The position numbers and the translations under genes are program-made. This document shows, piece after piece, positions 7,170 to 15,667 of a DNA stretch of 64,000 bases. The stretch covers positions 62,001 through 126,000 of the forward strand of contig JAVKIE010000001.1 in NCBI GenBank assembly GCA_031459615.1, given 5' to 3'. The DNA comes from Calidihabitans tengchongensis. GTDB taxonomy: Bacteria; Sysuimicrobiota; Sysuimicrobiia; Sysuimicrobiales; Kaftiobacteriaceae. The notes below the pieces were generated by a model. The model was given only the letters and a program-made list of their open reading frames with translations. It made no database searches and had not been told where the DNA came from. Position 1 is the stretch's first letter, and every line of letters begins with the position of its first letter.

Positions 7170-8750
7170 ATGGTCCGGGACGGCGCAGGGCCCCTTCCCG
7201 AGCACCCCGCGGAGGTGGACATCCCCCGCCGGTCCGGGGAGGCGGTGTGCGTTCCCCCGGCCGCGCGGCTGGTGGCCCTGGCGCGCGAGGTGGGCGCGGA
7301 TCTGGACCGCGCCGACGTGGTCCTGGGCGGGCTCCCCCTTCGGCGGCTGCGGGCGCAGGCGCGGGAGGAGATCCTGGCGGCGGCCGCCGCCTACACCCGC
7401 GGGCTGGGCCTGGACGCGGACATCCCGCCCGGCCGGGCGCCCCTGGTCGTCACCGGTCACCAGCCCTTCCTGTTCCACCCCGGCGTGTGGGTCAAATACC
7501 TCCTGGCCGCCCGGCTGCAGGACCGCGGGGCCCTGGCGTTGGGCATCCCGGTGGACAGCGATGAAGCCGGCGAGGTCGGGGCCGACGCGCCGGCGTCCGG
7601 GCCGGCCGGCATGGTCCTGGCGCGGGAGGTGCTGGTGGCCGCGGAGCCGGAGGTGCCCTACGAGGCGCTGCCGGCCCCCTCGCCGGACCAGTGGGCGGCG
7701 TTCCTCGACCGCCTCCAGGCGCACCTGGAGGCGGTGCCCCTGGAGAGGGCGCAGGCCGCCTTGCGCCGATTCCGCGAGCTGACCGTGGATCTGCGCGCGG
7801 GCGACCTGGGCGCGTTCTTCACCGCGGCCCGCCACCGCTACGAAGGCCTGCGCTACCTGGAGGTCCCGGTCTCCATCCTCAGCCGCACCGACGCCTTCCG
7901 GCGGTACGCGCTTCACCTGCTGGGCGACGCGGACCGGTTTGCCGCGGTGTACAACCGCCTGCTGCAGGCCTACCGCGAGCGCCACGGCGTCCGCACGCGA
8001 GCCCAGCCGTTTCCGGACCTGGAGCGCGACGATCGGGGGGTGGAAGCGCCGTTCTGGCTGCTGCGCGCGGGCCGCCGCCTGCGGGTGTTCGTGCGGCGGC
8101 GGCGGGACCGCCTGGTCCTGGCGGCGGACGCGGACGTGGCCGAGCTGTCCCCCGGGGCGGGCCCGCAGGCCCTGGAGGGACTGGAGCTGCGTCCCCGGGC
8201 GCTGACCCTGACCCTGTTCACGCGGCTGGTGGTGGCCGATCTGTTCCTCCACGGGGTGGGCGGAGGGCGGTACGACCGGGTGACGGACGCCGTGATCGCC
8301 GACTACCTGGGCCTGGCACCTCCCGCCTACGCGGTGGCCACCGCCACCCTGCACCTGCCCCTGGCGGCCGACGACCTGCGCGCCCGGCGCCGGGAACTGC
8401 GCCAGCGCCTGATGCGCCTGCAGCACAACCCCGACCGGGTCCTGGACGATCCGACGCCCGAGCAGCGGGCGTTGATCGAGGAGAAGTGGTCGCTGGTGGC
8501 GTCGCTGTCCTCGGCGGCGCTCACCCGGCGTCAGCGACGCCAGATCACCCACCGGATCCGGGAGATCAATGCCGAGCTGTCCCGCGCTTTGGGCGAGCAG
8601 GTGGAGCGCCTGAGCCGCCAGCTGCGGGACCTGGACCGGCCCGCCACCGAGGCCGCGCTGGCGGCGGCGACCCACCGGGGCTATCCGTACTGCTACTTCC
8701 CGGTGGACGACGTCGCCGCCCTGGTGGACGGCCTGCTGTCCCGGCCGTAG
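7170..8750 (+). CDS. Conserved protein of unknown function, possible BshC-like ligase
   Basis: 526 aa, starting three bases after the deacetylase stop. I recognise only local similarity: VVTGHQPFLFHPGVWVKYL recalls the VTGQQ-GLF nucleotide-fold motif of BshC, the cysteine-adding enzyme of bacillithiol synthesis. Downstream lie LTLFTRLVVADLFLHGVGGG-RYDRVTD and a helical C-terminus with coiled-coil character (RRELRQRLMRLQ to LSRQLRDLDR). BshC also has a C-terminal coiled coil and similar length (about 540 aa), so a distant BshC relative is plausible, but overall match is weak and function is unproven. Confidence 0.55.
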   Translation: MVRDGAGPLPEHPAEVDIPRRSGEAVCVPPAARLVALAREVGADLDRADVVLGGLPLRRLRAQAREEILAAAAAYTRGLGLDADIPPGRAPLVVTGHQPFLFHPGVWVKYLLAARLQDRGALALGIPVDSDEAGEVGADAPASGPAGMVLAREVLVAAEPEVPYEALPAPSPDQWAAFLDRLQAHLEAVPLERAQAALRRFRELTVDLRAGDLGAFFTAARHRYEGLRYLEVPVSILSRTDAFRRYALHLLGDADRFAAVYNRLLQAYRERHGVRTRAQPFPDLERDDRGVEAPFWLLRAGRRLRVFVRRRRDRLVLAADADVAELSPGAGPQALEGLELRPRALTLTLFTRLVVADLFLHGVGGGRYDRVTDAVIADYLGLAPPAYAVATATLHLPLAADDLRARRRELRQRLMRLQHNPDRVLDDPTPEQRALIEEKWSLVASLSSAALTRRQRRQITHRIREINAELSRALGEQVERLSRQLRDLDRPATEAALAAATHRGYPYCYFPVDDVAALVDGLLSRP

Positions 8751-8815
8751 CGTGGGTCTCCCGGATGCCGCCGACCACGGAACCCACCCCCGATCCGCCA
8801 ACAGTGGATCATCAA

Positions 8816-8937
8816 CAGGGGTCTGCCCTCCGACAGTGACGGTCACCAGGACGGGAGCCTGACCCCGACAGTCTGACCCGAAAATTTTAGGGGTCTGACC
8901 CCAAAATTTCGCAGTGTGGCGTCTGACCCCAGAATTG
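8816..8937. repeat. Cluster of REP-like GGGGTCTGACCCC elements
   Basis: Between the convergent gene ends lie three clear copies of GTCTGACCC followed by an A/T-rich tail (8871-8888, 8893-8909, 8921-8937), plus weaker copies near 8818 and 8856. The core is palindromic (GGGTCTGACCCC) and the AAAATTT tails stand out in this GC-rich DNA. One more core copy occurs at 50198-50210 in another intergenic gap. No transposase is nearby. Confidence 0.7.
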
Positions 8938-8955
8938 TGCGCGTGGGGCGACCGG

Positions 8956-9399
8956 TCAGCGTGTGGGCTCCTGCGCGTTCCCGGATCTGCGCCGCATCGA
9001 CCGGCGGACGTACGCCGCTGCCAGCGCCGTCCCCGCCAGCAGGGCCGCTGCAGGCGTCAGCCACACCACCCACAGGAGGCCCCGCCGCGGAGGCTCCAGC
9101 AGGATCCACGGGCCGTAGCGGTCCACGAAGTAGGCCACGATCTGCTCCTCACTCTCTCCCCGGGCCAGCCTGTCCCGGATCAGGGCCCGCATCTGGGCGG
9201 CCAGCTCGGACGGCGAGTCGGCCACGCTCTCGTTCTGGCACACCGGGCACCGCAGCCGCGCCGCGATCGCCTGCGCCCGCGCGTCCAGATCCTGGGCTCG
9301 CGCCATCCCGGAGACGACGCTGCCCAGGAGGGCGGCGATCGCGAGCGTCGTCTTCGCCCGAGCCGCCAGACCCCCGCTCCCGCGGCCTGCGATGGTCAT
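8956..9399 (-). CDS. ccmH: Cytochrome c maturation protein CcmH/CycL
   Basis: 147-aa thiol-oxidoreductase-like subunit that handles apocytochrome c in system I. The family signature RCPVCQNESVADS carries the redox CxxC. An N-terminal hydrophobic signal precedes the mature domain, and one C-terminal transmembrane helix (LLWVVWLTPAAALLAGTAL) anchors it. The ATG at 9399 has GGAGGAAGG about nine bases upstream; a GTG at 9408 is in frame but too near that Shine-Dalgarno sequence. Last gene of the ccm operon, so transcription ends facing the REP-like cluster. Confidence 0.9.
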   Translation of the reverse strand: MTIAGRGSGGLAARAKTTLAIAALLGSVVSGMARAQDLDARAQAIAARLRCPVCQNESVADSPSELAAQMRALIRDRLARGESEEQIVAYFVDRYGPWILLEPPRRGLLWVVWLTPAAALLAGTALAAAYVRRSMRRRSGNAQEPTR

Positions 9400-9436
9400 G
9401 CCTGACACCTTCCTCCACCACCCCCCGCCCGCACCA

Positions 9437-10069
9437 TCACCGATCGCCGGGCCGGCCGGTGCCCGGGGGGCGGTGGTCGGAGGCGGGGATCAGCGGCTCG
9501 ATGCGCGGGGCCAGCAGGTCCTCGGTCACCGCCCCCGCGTGCTTGAAGACGATCCGTCCCTGCCGGTCGATCACGTAGGTTTCGGGCACGCCGACCACGC
9601 CGAAGTCGATGGCGATGGCCCCCGAGCGGTCCATCCCCACGGGAAACGTCTGCCCGAAGCGGCGCAGGAAGGCCCGGGCTGCGGCCTCGGTGTCCTGGAT
9701 GTTGATGCCCACGACCACCACGCCCCGGTCCCGATAGCGCTCCCACACGCGCTGCAGGTGCGGGGCTTCGTCGTAGCAGGCGGGGTAGCACCAGGATGCC
9801 CAGAAGTTGACCACCACCACCCGCCCGCGCAGGTTCTGGGAGCGCAGCAGGCCTCCGTCGAACAGCGGCAGGGTGAATGCCGGGGCCGGACGCCCGACCA
9901 GGGGGGACGGCAGCCGCCGGGGATCGCGGCGCAGCCCCGCCCCCAGCACCGCCAGCAGGCCCACCACGACGGCCAGCGCCACCCACGGCCACCGGATCCG
10001 CCGGGTCGGGGGCGACCCCGCCGGCCGGAGGTGTTCGTCGGGGCGCCCTACGGGCGGCGCGGCGGCCAC
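9437..10069 (-). CDS. ccmG: Thiol:disulfide oxidoreductase CcmG/DsbE-like, with CxxxC active site
   Basis: 210-aa membrane-anchored thioredoxin-fold protein that reduces apocytochrome c before haem attachment. One N-terminal helix (WPWVALAVVVGLLAVLGAG) is followed by VGRPAPAFTLPLFDGG, NFWASW, and the cis-Pro segment GVVGVPETYVID. The active site reads CYPAC (Cys94 and Cys98), one residue longer than the canonical CxxC of the family; I checked this on the DNA. Start is a GTG within the end of ccmF; the frame has no ATG nearby. Otherwise the fold is intact, so it is probably functional or specialised. Confidence 0.88.
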   Translation of the reverse strand: MAAAPPVGRPDEHLRPAGSPPTRRIRWPWVALAVVVGLLAVLGAGLRRDPRRLPSPLVGRPAPAFTLPLFDGGLLRSQNLRGRVVVVNFWASWCYPACYDEAPHLQRVWERYRDRGVVVVGINIQDTEAAARAFLRRFGQTFPVGMDRSGAIAIDFGVVGVPETYVIDRQGRIVFKHAGAVTEDLLAPRIEPLIPASDHRPPGTGRPGDR

Positions 10070-11997
10070 AGGGCCAGTCCTCCCCCGACGATCATGATGG
10101 CCCCGCCGGCCCAGATCCACGACACCAGCGGGCTGATCACCACCCGCAGGACCACCGTCTGCGCGCCCGGGTCGAATCCCAGCAGTACCACGTACAGGTC
10201 CTCCCGCCAGGTGGACCGCACCCCGGGCGTCGGGACGGGGGTCCGGGCGTGGCGGTAGAAGTTCTGGGACGGCCGCAGGACCGCCGCCGGCGCCTGATCG
10301 CGGGAGGCGGCCAGGGCCGTGCCGCCGTCGGCCACCGACACCGGGGCCCACACCACCAGGCGGTCCGGATACGTTCCCGCCCGCAGCTCGTCCACCCGCA
10401 GGGCGTACGGCCCCACGCGGATCACCTCGCCCACCCGCAGCGCGCGGTGCACCTCCAGGCGAGCAGCCTGGGAGCCTACAATGCCCGCCACCACCACCGC
10501 CATCCCCAGATGGACCACGTATCCGGCGTAGCGGTGCCGGTGGCGGAGGACCAGCTCGGCCATCGCCGCCGGAACCGGCCGTCCGCCCCGGTGCAGGGCC
10601 CGCACGCCGCGGGCCAGCTCGTCCAGCTGGGCCAGGGCCACGAACGCCACCGCCCCCACCGCCACGACGGCGACGGGCGCCCGCAACCCGGCGGCCGCCG
10701 CGGCGGAAGCGGCGACGGCGGCGAGGCCGCCGGTTCGCGCCAGGCGGCGCAGGTCTGCGGGGGACGACCGTCCCCAGCGCAGGACGGTGCCGGCGCCCAT
10801 CAGGGCCAGCAGCACCAGCCCCAGGGGGGTGATCGCGCGATTGAAAAACGGCGGCCCCACGGTGACCTTCTGCCCGGTGGCCACGTCCACCGCCAGCGGG
10901 AACACCGTGCCCACAAACACCGTCGCGGCCATCGCCAGCAGGAGCGCGTTGTTGAAGACCATCAGGGCGTCGCGGGATGCCACCGACGCCACGCTCCCGG
11001 CGTCCCGCACGTCCGGCACCCGCCAGGCCAGCGCGGCGAGCGTCCCCACGGTGACGGCCGCCAGGCCGGCGAGCAGCGCGGGCCCGATCGCCGACTGGGT
11101 GAAGGCGTGCACCGAGGCCAGCACGCCGCTGCGGGTGACGAACGTGCCGAACAGCGTCAGCCAGAACGTCGCCGCAGCCAGGACCACCGTCCAGGCCCGC
11201 AGCACTCCCCGCCGGACCTGGGCCATCGCCGAGTGCACCAGCGCGGTGGCCGTGAGCCACGGCAGCAGGGCGGCGTTCTCCACCGGATCCCACGCCCAGT
11301 AGCCTCCCCATCCCAGGACGTCGTAGGACCACCGGGCCCCCAGGACCAGCCCGGCGGTCAGCGCCGTCCACGCGCCCAGCGTCCAGGGCCGGCTGACGAC
11401 CACCCAGTCTTCGGCATCCCGGCCCGCCAGCAGGGAGCCGAGGGCAAACGCATAGGGTACCGCCATCCCCACAAACCCCAGGTAGAGCAGGGGAGGGTGC
11501 AGGATCATCAGCGGGTGGTTCTGCAGCAGGGGGTTCAGTCCGGTGCCGTCGGCCGGTGGCGTCGGCACCCGCGCAAAGGGATCGGCCGGCCCCACCAGCA
11601 GGAGCAGGAAGAACGCGCACAGGCCCAGCAGCACGCCCACCGTCCCGCGCCACAGGCGGGGCGCTGGCGCGCGGGTGCGGACGGCCACTCCTGCGGTGAG
11701 GGCGGCCAGCAGCCAGGTCCACAGCAGCAGGGACCCTTCCAGCGCCCCCCACAGCGCCGCCACCCGGAACGCCAGCGGGGTGGTGCGGTTGGTGGTGGCG
11801 GCCACGTAGCGGATGCTGAAGTCCCCGCCGATCAGGGCCCACTCCAGGAGCGCCACCGCACCGGTGACCGCCACCGCCATGCCCGCCGCCAGCGGGACGA
11901 CCCGCCGCCCGCCCCGCGGCCGGGCGCACGCCGCCAGGCCGGCCACCGCACAGGCCGCCGCGGCCACCAGGCTGATCCATCCTCCCAGCGCGATCAC
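10048..11997 (-). CDS. ccmF: Haem lyase subunit CcmF
   Basis: 649-aa multi-pass membrane protein that, with CcmH, attaches haem to apocytochrome c outside the membrane. The haem-handling WWD motif is GGYWAWDPVENAALLPW, and the CcmF-specific NHPLMILHPPLLYLGFVG segment lies ahead of it. GTFVTRSGVLASVHAF is a further family block. GTG start overlaps the ccmE stop; the end overlaps ccmG. Length and order are typical. Confidence 0.95.
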   Translation of the reverse strand: MIALGGWISLVAAAACAVAGLAACARPRGGRRVVPLAAGMAVAVTGAVALLEWALIGGDFSIRYVAATTNRTTPLAFRVAALWGALEGSLLLWTWLLAALTAGVAVRTRAPAPRLWRGTVGVLLGLCAFFLLLLVGPADPFARVPTPPADGTGLNPLLQNHPLMILHPPLLYLGFVGMAVPYAFALGSLLAGRDAEDWVVVSRPWTLGAWTALTAGLVLGARWSYDVLGWGGYWAWDPVENAALLPWLTATALVHSAMAQVRRGVLRAWTVVLAAATFWLTLFGTFVTRSGVLASVHAFTQSAIGPALLAGLAAVTVGTLAALAWRVPDVRDAGSVASVASRDALMVFNNALLLAMAATVFVGTVFPLAVDVATGQKVTVGPPFFNRAITPLGLVLLALMGAGTVLRWGRSSPADLRRLARTGGLAAVAASAAAAAGLRAPVAVVAVGAVAFVALAQLDELARGVRALHRGGRPVPAAMAELVLRHRHRYAGYVVHLGMAVVVAGIVGSQAARLEVHRALRVGEVIRVGPYALRVDELRAGTYPDRLVVWAPVSVADGGTALAASRDQAPAAVLRPSQNFYRHARTPVPTPGVRSTWREDLYVVLLGFDPGAQTVVLRVVISPLVSWIWAGGAIMIVGGGLALWPPRRP

Positions 11998-12383
11998 GGA
12001 GACGGGGGAGCGTACTGCTCCGAGTGCTTGACGATCACCGAGCGGGCCACGAAGACGCCGTCGGACCCGTAGATGCCCTCCACGACCGCCCCCTGGCCTT
12101 CGGTGAACAGGTCGGGGGGCACGCCCCGGTACAGGACCGGGACCGCGGCGCGGCCGTCGGTCAGCACGAAGCGCAGCTCCAGGGTTCGGGGATCAAACGA
12201 TCGCGACCCCGGCTGCACCTGGCCGCCCAGCCGCAGGGGCCGGCCCACCGCGTCCGGGCCCCGGTCCAGCAGCTCGCCGGGGGTGATGTAGTAGACCACC
12301 GCCCCGCGGAGCCCTCCGATGACGAGGTAGACCAGGGCGCCGACCACCACCGCCGCCGCCAGCATCAGGCGCGCGCGCCTCAC
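11994..12383 (-). CDS. ccmE: Periplasmic haem chaperone CcmE
   Basis: 129-aa membrane-anchored OB-fold protein that binds haem covalently and hands it to CcmF. N-terminal helix LMLAAAVVVGALVYLVIGG, then PLRLGGQVQPGS and LFTEGQGAVVEG. The haem-binding His lies in VKHSEQYAPP, matching the H-x3-Y arrangement of the family's HDENY motif. The GTG at 12383 gives the normal length and overlaps ccmD; longer in-frame versions would extend into ccmD and ccmC. Confidence 0.92.
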   Translation of the reverse strand: MRRARLMLAAAVVVGALVYLVIGGLRGAVVYYITPGELLDRGPDAVGRPLRLGGQVQPGSRSFDPRTLELRFVLTDGRAAVPVLYRGVPPDLFTEGQGAVVEGIYGSDGVFVARSVIVKHSEQYAPPSP

Positions 12384-12505
12384 CGCGTCTCCTCCCCCCT
12401 GCCGGGGCGGGTGCGGCGCAGCCGCCGGCGCAGGTGGACCACGTAGAGCACCACCGCCGCCGCCACCACGCCGTAGGCCAGGGCGATCCACACCGCCGGC
12501 GTCAT
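12380..12505 (-). CDS. ccmD: Small haem exporter protein CcmD
   Basis: 41-aa single-helix protein, MTPAVWIALAYGVVAAAVVL then a basic tail with RRRLRRTR. CcmD is poorly conserved, but position between ccmC and ccmE, length, one helix and an arginine-rich cytoplasmic tail all match. It helps release holo-CcmE from the CcmABC complex. ATG overlaps the ccmC stop by four bases. Confidence 0.8.
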   Translation of the reverse strand: MTPAVWIALAYGVVAAAVVLYVVHLRRRLRRTRPGRGEETR

Positions 12506-13155
12506 CCGGCCTCCTCGGACTCTTCCCGGCGCGCCACCCGCACGCGCAGGAGCAGCAGGTAGGCGAACAGGACGGTGAAGGCCAGCAGGCTCAGCAGCAG
12601 CGTCAGGAGCATCGGCGGCGCCAGGGCGACCTCTCCACGGGTGATGGACGGAGGCTGGTGCAGGGTCCGGAACCAGACCACCGAGTAGTGGATGAGGGGG
12701 ACGTCTGCCGCCCCGAGGACGCCCACCACCGCGCCCAGCCGGGCTCCCCGCTGCGGATCGTCGGCCAGCGCCCGCACGAGCAGGGCGCTGCAGTAGATCA
12801 GGAACAGGACGGCCGTGGTGACCAGGCGCGCATCCCACGTCCACCACACCCCCCACACGGGGCGCCCCCAGATCGAGCCGGTGGCCAGCGTGAGGCCCGT
12901 GAACAGGACCGCCAGCTCGGTGGCGCTGCGGGTCAGGGCGTCATAGCGCGCCTCACGCCTCCACAGGTACAGGACCCCGCCGACCAGGGTGACGCCCACC
13001 GCCAGGTACGCCACCCAGGCCGCGGGCACATGGACGTACATGATGCGGACGTAGTCGCCCTGAAAGGCGTCCGGCGGCGACGCCACCAGGCCCGCATAGG
13101 CCGCGGCGCCCAGCAGCAACACGGCCGCACCGCCCAGGACGGCAGACACCGTCAT
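12502..13155 (-). CDS. ccmC: Haem exporter permease CcmC
   Basis: 217-aa, six-helix membrane protein that presents haem to CcmE. The WWD haem motif is WGVWWTWDARLVTT and the first family block is MYVHVPAAWVAYL; conserved His residues flank the WWD loop (HVP and LIHYSVVWF). ATG at 13155 overlaps ccmB. Confidence 0.95.
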   Translation of the reverse strand: MTVSAVLGGAAVLLLGAAAYAGLVASPPDAFQGDYVRIMYVHVPAAWVAYLAVGVTLVGGVLYLWRREARYDALTRSATELAVLFTGLTLATGSIWGRPVWGVWWTWDARLVTTAVLFLIYCSALLVRALADDPQRGARLGAVVGVLGAADVPLIHYSVVWFRTLHQPPSITRGEVALAPPMLLTLLLSLLAFTVLFAYLLLLRVRVARREESEEAG

Positions 13156-13811
13156 ACCTCGTCCATCACCGCCTCAAACAGGATCGGACAGGCCAGCACG
13201 AACACCGCGACGCTGCCGGCCAGCACCCCCGGCCACACGCCTGCCGGCGCGCCCGCCAGGACGGCCTCGGTGAGCCGGATGCAGGCCAGCACGGGCGGCA
13301 GGGCCAGGGGCAGCATCAGCAGGGGCGCCAGCAGCTCCCGCCCCCGCACGTGCAGCAGCAGTCCGGCCACCAGCGTTCCCAGGGCCGCCAGGGCGGCCAC
13401 GCCGGCCCCGCCCACCGCCGCCAGCTGCGGCAGGCGCGCGGCCACGGGGAGTCCGAACAGGAATGCAGCCAGGATCAGCAGGACGGCCACCACACCCCCC
13501 AGGAGGACCGCGAGCGCGGCGGCTTTGCCCCAGTACAGGTGCTCGCGCCGGCCCGGGTACAGCAGCAGCGCCTCCAGCGCCTGCTGGTCAGCCTCGGCCT
13601 GGGTGATCCGCGGGATGCCCACCGCCGCCGCGCACGCTGCCGACACCCACACCACGGCGGCGGCGCGGGCGGGTTCGGGCCCCAGCGCCACGCCCAGGAC
13701 CAGCACCAGCAGCAGGCCCGCCAGGAGCATGGTGAGGGCGACGGCTCGTCCTCGCCACTCCGCGCGCAGGTCCTTGCGGGCCACCGCCGCCGCCCGCGTC
13801 CACCCGCTCAC
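13152..13811 (-). CDS. ccmB: Haem ABC exporter permease CcmB
   Basis: 219-aa permease with about six helices, part of the CcmAB ATPase complex that frees holo-CcmE. N-terminal block is VARKDLRAEWRGRAVALTML and the C-terminal block LLAPLLMLPLALPPVLAC, both typical. GTG start overlaps the ccmA stop and the gene ends inside ccmC's start. Confidence 0.92.
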   Translation of the reverse strand: MSGWTRAAAVARKDLRAEWRGRAVALTMLLAGLLLVLVLGVALGPEPARAAAVVWVSAACAAAVGIPRITQAEADQQALEALLLYPGRREHLYWGKAAALAVLLGGVVAVLLILAAFLFGLPVAARLPQLAAVGGAGVAALAALGTLVAGLLLHVRGRELLAPLLMLPLALPPVLACIRLTEAVLAGAPAGVWPGVLAGSVAVFVLACPILFEAVMDEV

Positions 13812-14500
13812 GGGCGGCCTCCCTGCGCGGCGAACGCCGGCGCACCGGGGGCCAGGGATCGGAGCGCGGCGGGCTCCCCGGCCTGCAGCACCAGTTCCGC
13901 ATCCGCCAGCGCCCGGGCGCGGTCGCGGTCGTGGGTGGCGATCACGGCACTGCCTCCCCGGGCGACGACCTCCGCCACCATGGCGGCGACCAGCGCGGCC
14001 CCCTCGGGATCCAGCCCGGCGTAGGGCTCGTCCAGCAGCAGCAGCCGCGGCTGGCCCAACCAGACCCGCGCCAGCGCCAGCCGGCGCTTCATGCCCTGGC
14101 TGAAGGTCCGGACGAGCCGGTCGGCGGCGGCACCCAGACCCACCCGGCGCAGCCAGGCGTCCACGTCCGTCTGCGGGCGCCCCCACAGGGCGGCTGCGAA
14201 CTCCAGATTCTCGCGGGCCGTGAGCAGCTCGTAACCGCCGAAGGCGGCGCCCACCAGCCCCACCATCGGGCGCACCCGGTCCGCCTGCCTGACCAGGTCG
14301 CATCCGAAGACGGTGCCCCCGCCCGCCGTGGGTCGCAGGGCGGTGGCCAGCAGGCGCAGCAGCGTCGTCTTGCCCGACCCGTTGGGACCGGAGACCAGCA
14401 GCACCCGGCCGGCAGGCACGGTCAGGGTGATGCGGCGCACGGCCCAGACCGGGCCGAACCGCCGTCCCAGGTTCACCGCGCGCACGGCCGGGACGTCCAC
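13808..14500 (-). CDS. ccmA: Haem ABC exporter ATPase CcmA
   Basis: 230-aa ABC ATPase. Walker A is GPNGSGKTTLLRLLA, the signature FSQGMKRRLALARV (SQGMK replaces LSGGQ, normal in CcmA) and Walker B LLLLDEPYAGLDPEG. First gene of the minus-strand ccm operon; the GTG at 14500 is the best start because longer versions enter the GC-rich divergent control region. Promoter not identified with confidence. Confidence 0.93.
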   Translation of the reverse strand: MDVPAVRAVNLGRRFGPVWAVRRITLTVPAGRVLLVSGPNGSGKTTLLRLLATALRPTAGGGTVFGCDLVRQADRVRPMVGLVGAAFGGYELLTARENLEFAAALWGRPQTDVDAWLRRVGLGAAADRLVRTFSQGMKRRLALARVWLGQPRLLLLDEPYAGLDPEGAALVAAMVAEVVARGGSAVIATHDRDRARALADAELVLQAGEPAALRSLAPGAPAFAAQGGRP

Positions 14501-14665
14501 ACCCCTGCCCCCTCGTCCTCCTGTCTGTGTGCGGGAGGACACTCGCCGTGTCCAGTTCGCGCCCGGCGGCGCCGGCGCCTGCCGCTCCACCGCGCGACGG
14601 CGGAAGGCCACTTCGCCACGCCCCGGCAGGGACAGCGCGCGCGGTCGGAGAATTGTCCCGGGCGT
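14501..14665. promoter_or_regulatory. Divergent control region between the ccm operon and the cytochrome c gene
   Basis: The 165-base gap separates the minus-strand ccm genes from the plus-strand dihaem cytochrome c gene. Promoters for both must lie here or nearby, but I see no convincing -10/-35 pair; a weak AGAATT (14649-14654) sits 12 bases before the plus-strand ATG. Shared control would make sense since the cytochrome is a Ccm substrate. Confidence 0.4.
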
Positions 14666-15568
14666 ATGGGGGGTCGGATCGTCGCCGTCGCCATCGTCGT
14701 GGCCGGCGCTCTTTTTTTGGCCGGCTGCCAGCCCGCGGTGGACATCTCCCGGGCGGGCGTGGAGGCGGCGCGGGAGCTGCCCCCGGCGCCGCCGGATCGA
14801 CCCCTGCTGCCCGTGGACGCCCGGGGCCAGCCCATCCGTCCCTCGGCCGAGGTGGGCGCCCAGGTGTTCAGCCGGGCGCGGTGCGACGTCTGCCACGGCC
14901 CTCAGGGACGCGGCGACGGGCCCGCGGCGGCGGGTCTGCGGGCGGAGCAGAAGACGCTGCTGCACGACCTGGCCCGCCTGGTGGGGATCCGCCTGCAGCC
15001 CGAGCGGCTGCCCAGCCGCCCGGCCAACTTCCACAACGTGGTGGCGATGCGCCTGAACAGCCCGTTCAGCATGTACGAGACCGTCACCCGGGGGCGCCCG
15101 CACACGGCGATGCCGGCGTTCGGCCCGCGCCCGGCCTACGGCGCCACGTCCTTCGGCGTCCGGCTGACCGACGCGGAGCGCTGGCACGTGATCTTCTTCG
15201 AGTGGGCGTTCGCCACCACGCCCGAGGAGGTGGCGCGGGGACGCGAGCTGTACGAGACGCGGGCCATCGAGGTGGGCGGGCGCGCCCTGACCTGCGCGTC
15301 CTGCCACGGGGTGCGGGGGGACGGCCGGGGGCCGGAGGGCGTGCGGCTGAGCCAGCGGCTGTGGACGTGGGCCCGGGGACAGGGCCCGGGGATCTTCACC
15401 GACTTCAACCTGATGGCCCAGCGCAAGCCCAGCGACCTGTTCCAGGCGGTCGTGGACGGACGGGGAGAGATGCCCGCCTACCGGGGGAAGCTCACCGAGG
15501 ACGAGATCTGGGCCCTCGTGAACTACATCTATACGTTCGTCTACGACTATCCGGGGCTGCGCCGGTAG
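14666..15568 (+). CDS. Dihaem cytochrome c lipoprotein
   Basis: 300 aa. Signal peptide of 20 residues ends in the lipobox FLAGC (Cys21), so the protein is lipid-anchored outside the membrane. Two haem c sites: CDVCH (Cys73, Cys76, His77) and CASCH (Cys210, Cys213, His214), each in a cytochrome c domain; likely Met ligands lie in AMPAFG and EMPAYRG. It faces the ccm operon that would mature it and precedes the Rieske/cytochrome b genes, so it is probably an electron acceptor of that complex or its cytochrome c subunit. Partner oxidase is not in the window. Confidence 0.9.
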   Translation: MGGRIVAVAIVVAGALFLAGCQPAVDISRAGVEAARELPPAPPDRPLLPVDARGQPIRPSAEVGAQVFSRARCDVCHGPQGRGDGPAAAGLRAEQKTLLHDLARLVGIRLQPERLPSRPANFHNVVAMRLNSPFSMYETVTRGRPHTAMPAFGPRPAYGATSFGVRLTDAERWHVIFFEWAFATTPEEVARGRELYETRAIEVGGRALTCASCHGVRGDGRGPEGVRLSQRLWTWARGQGPGIFTDFNLMAQRKPSDLFQAVVDGRGEMPAYRGKLTEDEIWALVNYIYTFVYDYPGLRR

Positions 15569-15632
15569 CGCGCCCTCCCGTCCGTCGGGCCACAGCGTAT
15601 GGTGCCCGGGCGGTGCGCGCGCGGGTGCGTGC

Positions 15633-15638
15633 TATAGT
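15633..15638 (+). promoter_or_regulatory. Probable -10 element for the Rieske/cytochrome b operon
   Basis: TATAGT stands out in GC-rich DNA 29 bases before the Rieske ATG; a -35 box at the right distance is weak. Expected leader is about 20 bases and contains the GGGTGGGA ribosome site. Confidence 0.5.
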
Positions 15639-15667
15639 GATGGGGTCACAACGGGTGGGATGATCGT

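Noticed and set aside
8751..8955. Possible CRISPR array from repeated GTCTGACCC units
   Set aside because: Units are short (about 17 bases), unevenly spaced with gaps of 4-12 bases, and no cas genes are present; a REP-like cluster fits better.
14690..14730. T-rich stretch CTTTTTTTGG as a terminator
   Set aside because: It lies within the signal peptide of the dihaem cytochrome c lipoprotein and has no stem before it.
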